Position numbers and translations under genes: made by a program. From an uncultured Bacteroidota bacterium (GTDB lineage: Bacteria; Bacteroidota; Bacteroidia; Flavobacteriales; Flavobacteriaceae): a DNA stretch of 64,000 nt. Below the pieces are notes generated by a model. The model was not told the DNA's origin. It was given only the letters and a program-made list of their open reading frames with translations, and ran no database searches. Of the stretch, positions 45,936 through 55,655 are shown piece by piece. The DNA lies in assembly GCA_902577515.1 (NCBI GenBank), contig CACGZJ010000004.1, forward strand, positions 1 through 64,000, written 5' to 3'. The first letter of the stretch is position 1, and every line of letters begins with the position of its first letter.

Positions 45936-48746
45936 GTGAAATATAATTTTCTAGAAATAGAGAAAAAATGGCAGAAATTTTGGAGAGATAATAGAACTTT
46001 TGAAGTAAAAATTTCTAAAAAACCAAAATATTATGTCTTAGATATGTTTCCATATCCATCTGGAGCAGGCCTTCATGTTGGTCATCCACTTGGATATATT
46101 GCCAGTGATATTTTTTCCAGATATAAAAGACACAGAGGATATAATGTTCTTCACCCACAGGGATATGACTCTTTTGGCTTACCGGCAGAGCAATATGCAA
46201 TAAAAACAGGTCAGCATCCTAAAAAAACAACTCAAGAAAATATTGATATGTATAGGAGGCAGCTTGATAGAATTGGTTTCTCATTTGATTGGTCAAGAGA
46301 AATAAGAACTTCTGAGCCTAATTACTATAAATGGACACAATGGATCTTTACATTAATGTTTAATTCATTTTTTTGTAAGATTGACAATAAGGCGAAGCAC
46401 ATTAGTGAATTGGTTAGTTCCTTTAAAGAAAATGGTGACAATATTTATAAAAATGAGTTAGAAAATATAGGCTATTCATTCACCAATAAAGAATGGAAAA
46501 ATTTTAATGATAAAATTAAATCAGATATTTTGATGAATTTCAGATTAGCCTATATTACTGACGGAGAAGTTAACTGGTGTGAGGAATTGGGAACTGTATT
46601 AGCTAATGATGAGATTATAAATGGAGTAAGTGAAAGAGGTGGGTATCCAGTTACAAAAAGAAAAGTTAAACATTGGTGTCTAAGAATAAGTAAATATTCA
46701 GATAGACTTTTAGAGGGCTTAAATAAAATTGATTGGCCAGAACCTTTAAAAGAAATGCAAAGAAATTGGATAGGTAAATCAAAAGGTGTTTCATTAAAAT
46801 TCGATATTGAAAACTCAGATAAAAAAATTGAAGTTTTTACAACTAGACCTGATACTATCTTTGGAGTTTCATTTTTAACAATTGCACCTGAGTATTTAGA
46901 CCTATATGATATCTCTTCATCAAAGAGTAGAAAAGAAATTGAAAATTACATAAAAGAGGTATCATCAAAGTCTGAAAGAGACAGACTATCAGATGTTAAA
47001 ACTGTATCTGGAGTATTTACTGGATCTTATGCAATTCATCCATTTTCTGGTAAGAAAATTCCAATATGGATTTCAGATTATGTGCTTGCAAGCTATGGAA
47101 CAGGTGCAGTAATGGGAGTTCCAGCAGGTGATCAGAGAGATTTCGACTTTGCAAAAAAGTTTAAACTAGATATTCCAAATATTTTTGATCAGATTGATAT
47201 TTCAAAATCAGCTTTTTCTGAAAAGACAGGATTTAAATTAATTAATTCAGAATTTCTTAATGGTCATGACTATGAAAGTTCGTTAGATATAATAATTAGT
47301 AAAATAGAGAATAAAAAAATTGGAAAATCAAAAATTCAATTTAAACTCAGAGATGCAATTTTTAGTAGACAAAGGTATTGGGGTGAACCAATTCCTATTT
47401 ACTATAAAAATGATATACCAATAAATATTGAAGAAACTTTTCTCCCATTAAAGCTTCCTGAAGTAGATAATTTTTTGCCAACAAAAAATGGTGATTCACC
47501 ATTAGGTAATTCTAATCAATGGGCATGGGATGAAAAAAATAATCAGGTAACTCATAATAGTAAAATTGATAATTTAAATGTTTTTCCAATTGAGCTTAAC
47601 ACAATGCCAGGTTGGGCTGGAAGTTCATGGTATTTCTATAGATATATGGATCCTAAAAATGATAATAAATTTATTTCAAGTGATTCCCAATCTTATTGGT
47701 CTGATGTTGATATATACTTTGGAGGAAGTGAACATGCAACTGGCCATTTACTTTACTCAAGATTTTATCAAAAATTTTTATTTGATCTAGATCTACTCCA
47801 AAAAGATGAGTATGCTAAGAAACTTGTTAACCAAGGAATGATTCTTGGAAACTCTGCATTTATTTATCGAAAGTCAGGTACTTCAGAATATTTCTCTAAG
47901 AATCTAATAAATAATATTCAAGTTGATAGAATCAGGATAGATATAAAATATGTAAACCAAGAAAATGAAGTTGACATAGAGACTTTAAAAAAAGAAGATA
48001 AAGATTTTAATAATGGATCTTTCAATTTTGATAATGGGAGATTTGAGTGTGTAAGAGAGCAAGAAAAAATGTCCAAATCAAAATTTAATGTCGTTAATCC
48101 TGATGAAATATGTGATCAATTTGGAGCAGATACATTAAGGATGTATGAAATGTTCCTTGGACCAATTGAGCAGTCCAAACCCTGGGATACTAGAGGTATT
48201 TCTGGAGTTTATTCTTTTTTGAAAAGATTTTGGAATCTTTTCTTTGAAGATGGTAAATTAACAATAACTAAAAATGAACCTTCTGAAGAATCCTTAAAAT
48301 CACTCCACAAAACAATCAAAAAGGTTTCTGAAGACATTGAAAAACTTAGTCTGAATACATGTGTTAGCTCATTTATGATTTGCATAAATGAACTTAGTTC
48401 ATTGAAATGTAATAACAAATTAATACTTGAGCAATTACTTATTTTAATATCTCCATTTGCTCCACATTTTGCAGAGGAACTTTGGAGTCAAATTGGGAAT
48501 ACAAAATCAATAATTGATGAAAAGTATCCTGAATTTGATAAAAAATACTTAATTGAATCTGAAAAGAATTATCCAGTTTCTTTTAATGGCAAGACAAAAT
48601 TTACAATTAACTTGTCATTGGACTTGGATACTAATGAAATTGAGAAAATTGTCTTGTCTAACGAGAAAACAATATCAATATTGAACAACAACAAACCGAA
48701 GAAAGTTATTATTGTTCCTGGAAAAATTATAAATATAGTATTATGA
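45936..48746 (+). CDS. leuS: leucyl-tRNA synthetase
   Basis: 936 residues. Class I synthetase. The HIGH motif is HVGH at 47-50 and the second signature KMSKS at 711-715. A CP1 editing domain lies between (TTRPDTIFGVSF, GAVMGVPAGDQRDFDFA). Start is GTG at 45936, giving MKYNFLEIEKKWQKFW, the normal N-terminus. Separated by 83 bases from the divergent ftsX. Confidence 0.97.
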   Translation: MKYNFLEIEKKWQKFWRDNRTFEVKISKKPKYYVLDMFPYPSGAGLHVGHPLGYIASDIFSRYKRHRGYNVLHPQGYDSFGLPAEQYAIKTGQHPKKTTQENIDMYRRQLDRIGFSFDWSREIRTSEPNYYKWTQWIFTLMFNSFFCKIDNKAKHISELVSSFKENGDNIYKNELENIGYSFTNKEWKNFNDKIKSDILMNFRLAYITDGEVNWCEELGTVLANDEIINGVSERGGYPVTKRKVKHWCLRISKYSDRLLEGLNKIDWPEPLKEMQRNWIGKSKGVSLKFDIENSDKKIEVFTTRPDTIFGVSFLTIAPEYLDLYDISSSKSRKEIENYIKEVSSKSERDRLSDVKTVSGVFTGSYAIHPFSGKKIPIWISDYVLASYGTGAVMGVPAGDQRDFDFAKKFKLDIPNIFDQIDISKSAFSEKTGFKLINSEFLNGHDYESSLDIIISKIENKKIGKSKIQFKLRDAIFSRQRYWGEPIPIYYKNDIPINIEETFLPLKLPEVDNFLPTKNGDSPLGNSNQWAWDEKNNQVTHNSKIDNLNVFPIELNTMPGWAGSSWYFYRYMDPKNDNKFISSDSQSYWSDVDIYFGGSEHATGHLLYSRFYQKFLFDLDLLQKDEYAKKLVNQGMILGNSAFIYRKSGTSEYFSKNLINNIQVDRIRIDIKYVNQENEVDIETLKKEDKDFNNGSFNFDNGRFECVREQEKMSKSKFNVVNPDEICDQFGADTLRMYEMFLGPIEQSKPWDTRGISGVYSFLKRFWNLFFEDGKLTITKNEPSEESLKSLHKTIKKVSEDIEKLSLNTCVSSFMICINELSSLKCNNKLILEQLLILISPFAPHFAEELWSQIGNTKSIIDEKYPEFDKKYLIESEKNYPVSFNGKTKFTINLSLDLDTNEIEKIVLSNEKTISILNNNKPKKVIIVPGKIINIVL

Positions 48747-49000
48747 TAGATCCAATATATGAATCAGTTGGCTTTATAGCTGCAATTCTAACAACTACCG
48801 GATTTGTTCCACAAGTTTATAAAATATATAAAGAAAAAAATGCTAAAGGTGTCTCTCTAACTATGTATATAATTTTATTTATAGGTGTTTTACTTTGGTT
48901 AGTGTATGGTATTCTTATTGGAAGCCTTTCAATAATTATTGCTAATGGTGTTACAGCTATGCTTCAATTGCTCGTAATTATATTTAAGTTAAAAAATTGA
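48743..49000 (+). CDS. SemiSWEET/PQ-loop sugar transporter
   Basis: 85 residues with three membrane helices. The PQ motif, TTGFVPQVYKIY, has Pro23 and Gln24. SemiSWEETs work as dimers and move sugars by facilitated diffusion. Overlaps the leuS stop by four bases (ATGA), so its translation is probably coupled to leuS; a functional link between the two is not obvious. Confidence 0.92.
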   Translation: MIDPIYESVGFIAAILTTTGFVPQVYKIYKEKNAKGVSLTMYIILFIGVLLWLVYGILIGSLSIIIANGVTAMLQLLVIIFKLKN

Positions 49001-49050
49001 TAAATTTTTTTTCAATTAAATGGTTTAGTTAATTTTACAAAAAAATATAT

Positions 49051-49752
49051 ATGTATTATTTCGACTCAGCTTATTTTTTAATTCTAATACCATTTTTTAT
49101 TTTAAGCGCATTTGTATCAAACAAGCTTAAATCAAAGTTTAAAAAATTCTCTCAACAAACTTTGTCTGCAAATTTATCTGGAAAAGAAATTGCTGAAAAA
49201 ATGTTAAGTGATCATGGTATATATGATGTTAAAGTTATTTCTGTTAAAGGCCAATTAACTGATCATTATAATCCTCAAAAAAAAACTGTTAATCTTTCCA
49301 CAAGTGTTTATAATGAAAGGAATGCTGCTGCTGCTGCTGTTGCTGCCCACGAGTGTGGTCATGCTGTCCAGCATGCTAAAGGTTATGAGTGGCTAAAAAT
49401 GAGATCTATATTAGTTCCAATGGTTGGTATAACATCAAATCTTGCAGTCTGGATTTTATTTTTAGGAACTGTTTTAATGACTACTTCCCCTGTCTTAGGT
49501 CAAACAGCTATCAGTATTGGTATTTTTGGTTTTGCATCTGGAACATTATTTAGTTTAATAACACTACCCGTTGAATTTGATGCTAGCAAAAGAGCAATAT
49601 ATTGGCTTGAAAGAAAAAGAATTGTAAATCAAAGAGAGCTATCTCAATCTAAAGAAGCACTTAATTGGGCTGCAGGAACATATGTTGTAGCTGCTTTAGC
49701 ATCAATAGCTAATTTGGTGTACATATGGATGAGATTTGGTAGAAGAAATTAA
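49051..49752 (+). CDS. membrane zinc metallopeptidase (YugP/Zn_peptidase_2)
   Basis: 233 residues. Membrane helix at about 5-22, then the zinc site HECGH at 100-104 (AAHECGHAVQH), then two or three further helices in the C-terminal half. A (GCT)5-based run encodes the five alanines just before the site. Family members are membrane-embedded proteases of unknown substrate. The third metal ligand may be the Glu in LPVEFDASKRA. Stop shared with hemD (TTAA). Confidence 0.9.
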   Translation: MYYFDSAYFLILIPFFILSAFVSNKLKSKFKKFSQQTLSANLSGKEIAEKMLSDHGIYDVKVISVKGQLTDHYNPQKKTVNLSTSVYNERNAAAAAVAAHECGHAVQHAKGYEWLKMRSILVPMVGITSNLAVWILFLGTVLMTTSPVLGQTAISIGIFGFASGTLFSLITLPVEFDASKRAIYWLERKRIVNQRELSQSKEALNWAAGTYVVAALASIANLVYIWMRFGRRN

Positions 49753-50483
49753 CTTTTAAGATATTTTTCTATTGCCATTGCCATTGAAGGAGCTACTTCA
49801 TTAGGTGCCTTGATATCAATTCTTAGGCTTTTAGCAATTGCAGCCTCTTCAGTTGTATTACCATAAACAGCAATAAGAGTTTTATTCTGTTTGAAATCAG
49901 GAAAATTTTTAAATAATGATTCTATACCTAATGGACTAAAGAAAACAAGTATATCGTAGTAAACATTACGCAAATCAGATAAATCGGAGACTAAAGTTTT
50001 GAATAACTGTGCTCTATCCCAAGAAATTTCAAATGAATCCAGTGTTCTTATAATATCAGGATTTAAACTACCAGAAGTAGGAACTAAGAATTTTTCTTTA
50101 TTAAATTTTGTAAATATAGGCTCAAGATCCTTAAAATTATTATTACCAACATAAATCTTACGTTTTCTATAAACTACATACTTTTGAAGATAATATGCAA
50201 CTGCCTCAGATTGACAGAAGTACTTGGTTTGATCAGGGACTTTAAACCTCATATCTTCTGTAATTCTAAAAAAATGATCAACGGCATTTCTACTGGTAAG
50301 AATAATATTTTGAAATTTTGAAAAATCTACTTTTTGTGTTCTTACTTCCTTAGCTGTTAAACCTTCTACGTGAATAAATGGCCTGTAATCAATTTTTATT
50401 TTATACTTTCTGATTAGCTTGGAGTAAGGGGAATTTTCAGAAGTAGGTTCTGGTTGAGAAATAAGTATGGTTTTAATACTCAT
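49749..50483 (-). CDS. hemD: uroporphyrinogen-III synthase
   Basis: 244 residues. Closes and inverts hydroxymethylbilane to uroporphyrinogen III in haem synthesis. This enzyme is very variable; recognition rests on ILTSRNAVDHFFRI, KYFCQSEAVAYYLQKYVVYRKRKI and FFSPLGIESLFKNFP, which I know from flavobacterial homologues. Six bases after DUF4271, a pairing frequent in Flavobacteriia. Confidence 0.87.
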   Translation of the reverse strand: MSIKTILISQPEPTSENSPYSKLIRKYKIKIDYRPFIHVEGLTAKEVRTQKVDFSKFQNIILTSRNAVDHFFRITEDMRFKVPDQTKYFCQSEAVAYYLQKYVVYRKRKIYVGNNNFKDLEPIFTKFNKEKFLVPTSGSLNPDIIRTLDSFEISWDRAQLFKTLVSDLSDLRNVYYDILVFFSPLGIESLFKNFPDFKQNKTLIAVYGNTTEEAAIAKSLRIDIKAPNEVAPSMAMAIEKYLKS

Positions 50484-50489
50484 ATTTAA

Positions 50490-51179
50490 TTAATTTGAGG
50501 AGGTAAAAGAATAAAACCATATCCAAGGGGCTAGTTTGAATGCACAAAGATACAAAATAAAATACATTACCTCCTTTAGATCAAGTTTTGTAAAATAACT
50601 TAAATAGTTTTTTGTTTGAAAAATAAAATGTAGTAAAATAAAAACTAAAAAGGAATACTTTAGATAATCGATATTATAGAAGGAATTTAATCTATATATA
50701 ATTAAGTTAAAAAACATTAATAATCCAATTATAATATTGATTATAAAGTTTTTATAAAATATAAACTTAAGCCTATAATCTACAAACATTTCTAAAATAT
50801 ATCTAATAATGAGAAATCTTATGAATAGAGCTATTAAGATTATAGAATTGAAACTTAATAAACCAAGAGTCGTTTCATTGTTAAAATAATTTAAGTTTAT
50901 GGTATCTCCTGAACCCCATATATTAAAATAACTAATAATTACTAGGTAAATAAGTAAAAAAAAGAATATGTAGAAATAGTGAAAATAGTTAATTAATGAT
51001 GTTCCTGAGCTTGAAATACCGAGATCATCAGAATTATATGGTAATATAATATTACGAAAATGATAACCTACACTTCTAAATAAATAAACTAATTTTACTC
51101 TTTGGAATTTTTGTAATATATAAAAGATTAATAATATAATTAGAAAAAACAAACCAGTTAAATCTTGATTTTGAATCAT
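50490..51179 (-). CDS. DUF4271 family membrane protein
   Basis: 229 residues with about six hydrophobic helices. Family unassigned, but it stands just upstream of hemD as in other Flavobacteriia. The C-terminus FILYLCAFKLAPWIWFY, with the preceding QTKNYLSYFTKLD, is typical. Location inner membrane; role unknown. A link to haem synthesis or cell envelope is only suggested by the neighbour. Confidence 0.8.
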   Translation of the reverse strand: MIQNQDLTGLFFLIILLIFYILQKFQRVKLVYLFRSVGYHFRNIILPYNSDDLGISSSGTSLINYFHYFYIFFFLLIYLVIISYFNIWGSGDTINLNYFNNETTLGLLSFNSIILIALFIRFLIIRYILEMFVDYRLKFIFYKNFIINIIIGLLMFFNLIIYRLNSFYNIDYLKYSFLVFILLHFIFQTKNYLSYFTKLDLKEVMYFILYLCAFKLAPWIWFYSFTSSN

Positions 51180-51181
51180 AT

Positions 51182-51207
51182 TAATTTTGACTTTAATAAC
51201 AAAATTA
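51182..51207. repeat. inverted repeat TAATTTTG-N10-CAAAATTA between divergent genes
   Basis: Perfect 8-bp arms at 51182-51189 and 51200-51207. Each arm, read outward toward one of the divergent genes, also equals the -7 consensus TAnnTTTG, so it could be two facing promoters or an operator. No matching -33 elements at the right distance were found. Confidence 0.45.
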
Positions 51208-51227
51208 TGGAATAACTACTATAATAA

Positions 51228-51950
51228 ATGAAATACAATAGTTTAATTATAATACCTACATACAATGAATCAGAGAATATAGAATTAATAATTAATAAAA
51301 TTATTGATCTTGATAACTCCAATGATATTCTTGTTGTAGATGATAATTCACCTGACGGAACTTATGAAATTGTTAAAAAAATAAAGAGTTCTAATAATGA
51401 ACGAGTATTTATAATTAAAAGAGAATCAAAATCTGGCTTAGGTTCTGCATATAAAGTTGGGTTTAAGTGGGCATTAGAAAAGAATTATAACTATATCTTT
51501 GAGATGGATGCAGATATGTCTCACAATCCTCGTGATATTAAAGATCTAAAAATTGAACTAATTCAAAATAAGTTTGATGTTGTTATTGGGTCAAGATATC
51601 TAAATGGAGTAAGTGTAGTTAACTGGCCTTTATCCAGAATATTTCTATCTTATTTTGCAAACTTTTATGTTAGGATTATTACTGGTATGCCTATTAAAGA
51701 TGCAACATCTGGTTTTGTTGGGTATACAAATCAAGCACTAAGTTCCATCAAATTAAGTGAAGTTAAATTTAATGGATATGCATTTCAAATTGAAATGAAG
51801 TTTAAGCTTTGGAAAAAAAAATTTAAATTGAAAGAACATCAAATAATTTTTGTAAATAGAAAGTTGGGTAAATCAAAAATGAATCAAAATATAATATTTG
51901 AAGCAATTTTAGGAGTTATTAAATTAAAAATTAATTCTTTTTTCAAGTGA
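51228..51950 (+). CDS. polyprenol monophosphomannose synthase-like glycosyltransferase
   Basis: 240 residues, family GT2 (Dpm1 type). LIIIPTYNESENIELII, VVDDNSPDGTYEI and EMDADMSHNP (metal-binding DxD-like) are visible, and GSRYLNG with KDATSGFVGY further on. It transfers a mannose (or glucose) from a nucleotide sugar to a polyprenyl phosphate on the inner face of the membrane. There is no C-terminal membrane domain. Start ATG; pyrC begins one base after the stop. Confidence 0.91.
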   Translation: MKYNSLIIIPTYNESENIELIINKIIDLDNSNDILVVDDNSPDGTYEIVKKIKSSNNERVFIIKRESKSGLGSAYKVGFKWALEKNYNYIFEMDADMSHNPRDIKDLKIELIQNKFDVVIGSRYLNGVSVVNWPLSRIFLSYFANFYVRIITGMPIKDATSGFVGYTNQALSSIKLSEVKFNGYAFQIEMKFKLWKKKFKLKEHQIIFVNRKLGKSKMNQNIIFEAILGVIKLKINSFFK

Positions 51951-51951
51951 T

Positions 51952-53289
51952 ATGAGTAAGCTGTTAATAAAAAATCCAACAATAATTAATGAGGGAAAAA
52001 GATTCAGAAAAAATTTGCTTATTGATGGTGAAAAAATAATTTCAATCTCATCAAATATTAAAACTGACGTAAATACTGAAATTATTAATGCAGAAGGGCT
52101 AATACTTATTCCTGGGATGATTGATGATCAAGTTCATTTTAGAGAGCCTGGACTAACTCATAAAGGAAATATCTTTTCTGAGTCAAAAGCTGCTGTTGCA
52201 GGTGGTGTAACATCATATATAGAGATGCCAAATACAAATCCAAATACTACGTCAGTAGAAGAGTTTAATAAAAAGATTACTATAGCATCAAATGATTCAT
52301 TCTCTAACTTCTCTTTTATGTTTGGAGGTACTAATGATAATATTGATGAAATTAAAAAATTAAACCCATCAGAGGTAGCAGGTATAAAACTCTTTCTTGG
52401 CTCATCTACAGGTAAAATGTTGATAGACAATGTTAGTTCAATAGAAAAAATTTTCTTATCTACATCTTTACCAATATCAGTTCATTGTGAAGATGAACAA
52501 ATAATAAGAAATAACTCAAAAAAATATAAAGAAATATATGGTGAAGATATTCCTATTGAATATCACCCTGAGATCAGAAGTGTAGATGCTTGTTACAAAA
52601 GTTCAAAATATGCAACCGATCTTGCAAAAAAAACTGGTGCTAAGCTAAATGTATTCCATATTTCTACTCAGAAAGAACTTGATCTGTTTGAAAATAAACT
52701 TCCAGTTGAACAGAAGAAAATAACTGCTGAAGTTTGTGCTCATCATTTATGGTTTACGGATAAAGATTATAAAAAATTAGGATCAAAAATTAAATGGAAT
52801 CCGGCGATAAAATCTCAAATTGATAAAAATTCACTTTGGAATGCTGTTAAAGAAGATAAAATTGATATAATAGCTTCAGATCATGCACCTCATACAGAAA
52901 TTGAAAAACAAAATAGTTACTTTGATTGTCCGTCTGGTGGCCCGATGGTTCAACATACAATTATCTCTTTGCTTGAGGAATGTCCAAAACATGGAGTAAG
53001 TATTGAAAAAATTGTAGAAAAAATTGCTCACAACCCTTCAAAAGTCTTTAATATCAAAAAAAGAGGTTTTATTAAAGAGGGTTATTATGCTGATATAGTT
53101 CTGATAGATCCAAATTCACCAACCTTAGTCACAAAAAAATCACTACTTTATAAATGTGGTTGGTCACCTTTTGAAGGTATAACTTTTAGCTCATCCATAC
53201 ATACAACAATTTTGAATGGAAGAGTTGTGTTTTCTAATGGTAAGGTTAACAAGACTCCAAATGGTAAAAAACTCATTTTTGATAGATGA
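51952..53289 (+). CDS. pyrC: dihydroorotase
   Basis: 445 residues, class I type. Cyclises carbamoyl-aspartate in pyrimidine synthesis. The metal motif reads DDQVHFREPGLTHKG: the usual HxH is QxH, with Gln where the first zinc-binding His normally lies. Other ligands are present (SVHCEDE, NVFHIST, ASDHAPHT with the catalytic Asp). The same QxH form occurs in other Bacteroidota as far as I recall, so it is probably active with an altered metal site. Overlaps DUF4296 by four bases. Confidence 0.94.
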   Translation: MSKLLIKNPTIINEGKRFRKNLLIDGEKIISISSNIKTDVNTEIINAEGLILIPGMIDDQVHFREPGLTHKGNIFSESKAAVAGGVTSYIEMPNTNPNTTSVEEFNKKITIASNDSFSNFSFMFGGTNDNIDEIKKLNPSEVAGIKLFLGSSTGKMLIDNVSSIEKIFLSTSLPISVHCEDEQIIRNNSKKYKEIYGEDIPIEYHPEIRSVDACYKSSKYATDLAKKTGAKLNVFHISTQKELDLFENKLPVEQKKITAEVCAHHLWFTDKDYKKLGSKIKWNPAIKSQIDKNSLWNAVKEDKIDIIASDHAPHTEIEKQNSYFDCPSGGPMVQHTIISLLEECPKHGVSIEKIVEKIAHNPSKVFNIKKRGFIKEGYYADIVLIDPNSPTLVTKKSLLYKCGWSPFEGITFSSSIHTTILNGRVVFSNGKVNKTPNGKKLIFDR

Positions 53290-53606
53290 AAAAATATTTG
53301 TTAATTATAGTTTTATTTATAGGATGTTCTGATAATATTCCAGAAAATCTAATTAGTAAAGAAAAGATGGAAAATATTATTTTTGATATTATTTTCCTAA
53401 ATGCATCTGGTGCTTTTGAATTTAAAATAGATAAAAACTTTTTGAGTGATGAAATTATATATAAAAAATATAATATAGATAGTATTCAATTATATGAAAG
53501 TGAGTTATATTATTCAAAAAACCCAAAGATTCACTTCGAGATATATGATAATGTACAAAAAAGGATTAATAAATCTTTGGATAGTATTAAAACCGCAAAT
53601 AAATGA
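53286..53606 (+). CDS. DUF4296 lipoprotein
   Basis: 106 residues. Signal peptide with lipobox LFIGC (Cys14). The body is a small helical domain of the DUF4296 type (EKMENIIFDIIFLNA...YKKYNIDSIQLYESELYY). Function unknown. It lies between pyrC and tyrS with four-base overlaps on both sides, so all three are translationally coupled. The position after dihydroorotase is conserved in Flavobacteriia. Confidence 0.83.
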   Translation: MKKYLLIIVLFIGCSDNIPENLISKEKMENIIFDIIFLNASGAFEFKIDKNFLSDEIIYKKYNIDSIQLYESELYYSKNPKIHFEIYDNVQKRINKSLDSIKTANK

Positions 53607-54895
53607 AAGAGTTTATAAATGAATTGAAGTGGAGAGGAATGTTACATGATATAATTCCTGGAACTGAGGAGCATTTAACTAAAAATAAAACTATAGGTTA
53701 TATAGGTTTTGATCCGACTTCTGACTCTCTTCATATTGGCAGCCTAGTACCAATCTTTATACTAAAACATTTCCAAAATTCTGGTCATACTCCTATAGTT
53801 TTATTAGGAGGTGCAACTGGCATGATTGGTGATCCATCAGGTAAATCTGATGAAAGAAATTTACTTGATAAAAAGGTTTTAGACCACAATGAAAAAAAAT
53901 TAACTAAACAATTTCAGAAATTCTTAGATTTTAGATCAGATAAATCTAATAAGGCCGTTTTGATTAATAATTATAATTGGATGAAAGAATTCTCAATTAT
54001 AAATTTTTCTAGAGATATTGGAAAGCATATAACGGTTAATTACATGATGGCCAAGGATTCGGTTAAAAAAAGAATTTCAAAAGATACAACTCAGGGAATG
54101 TCATTTACTGAGTTTACGTACCAACTTATTCAAGGATATGATTTTCTCCATTTATACAAAGAAATGAACTGTATGCTACAAATGGGAGGAAGCGATCAAT
54201 GGGGAAACATAACTACGGGAACCGAGTTGATTAGAAGAAAAGAAAATAAGAAGGTCTTTGCTATTACTTGCCCTCTAATTAAAAAATCAGACGGATCAAA
54301 ATTTGGTAAGTCAGAGGGGGGTAATATTTGGCTAGATAAAGAAAAAACATCTGTTTATAAGTTCTATCAGTATTGGTTAAATATATCTGATGAAGATGCA
54401 GTTAATTATATCAAAGTTTTTACTTTTCTTAATAAGCAAGAAGTTGAAGATTTAATTGATAAACACCAAAAAGATAAATCAAAAAGACTTCTTCAGAACA
54501 AGATTGCAGACTCTATCACATCAATGGTTCATAGTGAAGATGATTTGAAGAATGCAGTTAAAGCATCTAAAGTCCTTTTTGGCAAATCAAGTAAAGAAGA
54601 TTTAGAATCATTAGATGAGAATACTTTTAATGAGATTTTTGATGGTGTACCTAGTTCATCAATAGATTTTAAAGAACTTGCTAAAGGAATAAATATTGAT
54701 TTTTTGTTGGCAAAGAATACTAATTTTTTAAAATCAATGGGTGAGGCCAGAAGATCTATAAAAGAAAATTCTATTTCTGTAAATAAAATCAAAGTATCTG
54801 AAAATACTGTAATCTCAAATAAAGATTTAATTAACAATAAATACTTACTTCTTCAAAGGGGACGAAAAAATTATTATTTAGTTATTGTTAAGTAA
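53603..54895 (+). CDS. tyrS: tyrosyl-tRNA synthetase
   Basis: 430 residues. Class I; HIGH motif HIGSL near residue 46 and KFGKS in SDGSKFGKSEGGNIW. GYIGFDPTSDSLHIG and MGGSDQWGNITTG are diagnostic. An S4-like domain closes the protein (SISVNKIKVSENT). ATG overlaps the DUF4296 stop. Confidence 0.97.
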   Translation: MKEFINELKWRGMLHDIIPGTEEHLTKNKTIGYIGFDPTSDSLHIGSLVPIFILKHFQNSGHTPIVLLGGATGMIGDPSGKSDERNLLDKKVLDHNEKKLTKQFQKFLDFRSDKSNKAVLINNYNWMKEFSIINFSRDIGKHITVNYMMAKDSVKKRISKDTTQGMSFTEFTYQLIQGYDFLHLYKEMNCMLQMGGSDQWGNITTGTELIRRKENKKVFAITCPLIKKSDGSKFGKSEGGNIWLDKEKTSVYKFYQYWLNISDEDAVNYIKVFTFLNKQEVEDLIDKHQKDKSKRLLQNKIADSITSMVHSEDDLKNAVKASKVLFGKSSKEDLESLDENTFNEIFDGVPSSSIDFKELAKGINIDFLLAKNTNFLKSMGEARRSIKENSISVNKIKVSENTVISNKDLINNKYLLLQRGRKNYYLVIVK

Positions 54896-54965
54896 TCATT
54901 TCATAAAAATTAATTTTTTTTTCAACTTAAGTTTAAATTGATTAATTCACTACATTGAAGTAATT

Positions 54966-55655
54966 ATGAAAAAGTCTGACATAAAAATATTGTGTGTTGA
55001 TGATGAGCCAGATATTTTAGAAATTCTGAAATATAATTTGTCAAACGAAGGATATAATGTTTCAACTGCAGCTGATGGAAAGTCAGCCATTGAAATGGCC
55101 TATAATATTAGTCCAAGCCTAATAATTATGGATGTAATGATGCCTAACATGGATGGAATTGAGGCCTGTGAAAAACTTAGGTCTGACGAAAAATTTAATG
55201 ATACAATAATAATGTTTCTTACCGCAAGAGGAGAAGACTACTCCCATGTTGCTGCTTATGATGCAGGAGCTGATGATTATGTGACTAAACCTGTGAAGCC
55301 TAAAGTGCTTGTTTCAAAAGTTAAAGGTCTTTTAAGAAGATTAAAAAAAGTTATTGCCAAGGATATTAATGAGATAGTTTTTGATGATATTAAAATAGAT
55401 AGGGAAAAGTATAAAGTTTATATATCAGATAATGTATTAAATCTTCCAAGAAAGGAATTTGAATTACTTTATCTTCTTGCTTCTAAACCTGATAAAGTTT
55501 TTAAGAGAGAAAAAATAATGGAGACAGTCTGGGGAAGTGAAGTTGTTGTTGGAGATAGAACAATTGATGTACACATAAGAAAATTAAGAGAAAAAGTAGG
55601 GGACAAGTATTTTAAAACTATTAAGGGTGTAGGATATAAGTTTGTTATTGAATAA
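54966..55655 (+). CDS. PhoB/OmpR-family response regulator
   Basis: 229 residues. A receiver domain (VDDEPDILEIL, phospho-acceptor Asp in LIIMDVMMPNMDG, Lys in VTKPVKP) and a winged-helix DNA-binding domain (LPRKEFELLYLLASKPDKVF...RTIDVHIRKLREKVGDKYFKTIKGVGYKF). The start codon of the kinase is contained in the stop (TAATG). Its targets are not evident; phosphate control is one possibility for this subgroup. Confidence 0.94.
   Translation: MKKSDIKILCVDDEPDILEILKYNLSNEGYNVSTAADGKSAIEMAYNISPSLIIMDVMMPNMDGIEACEKLRSDEKFNDTIIMFLTARGEDYSHVAAYDAGADDYVTKPVKPKVLVSKVKGLLRRLKKVIAKDINEIVFDDIKIDREKYKVYISDNVLNLPRKEFELLYLLASKPDKVFKREKIMETVWGSEVVVGDRTIDVHIRKLREKVGDKYFKTIKGVGYKFVIE

Noticed and set aside
49324-49347. 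GCT repeat in the zinc peptidase as a phase-variable tract
   Set aside because: The unit is three bases and in frame, so slippage changes only the number of alanines; it cannot switch the gene off.
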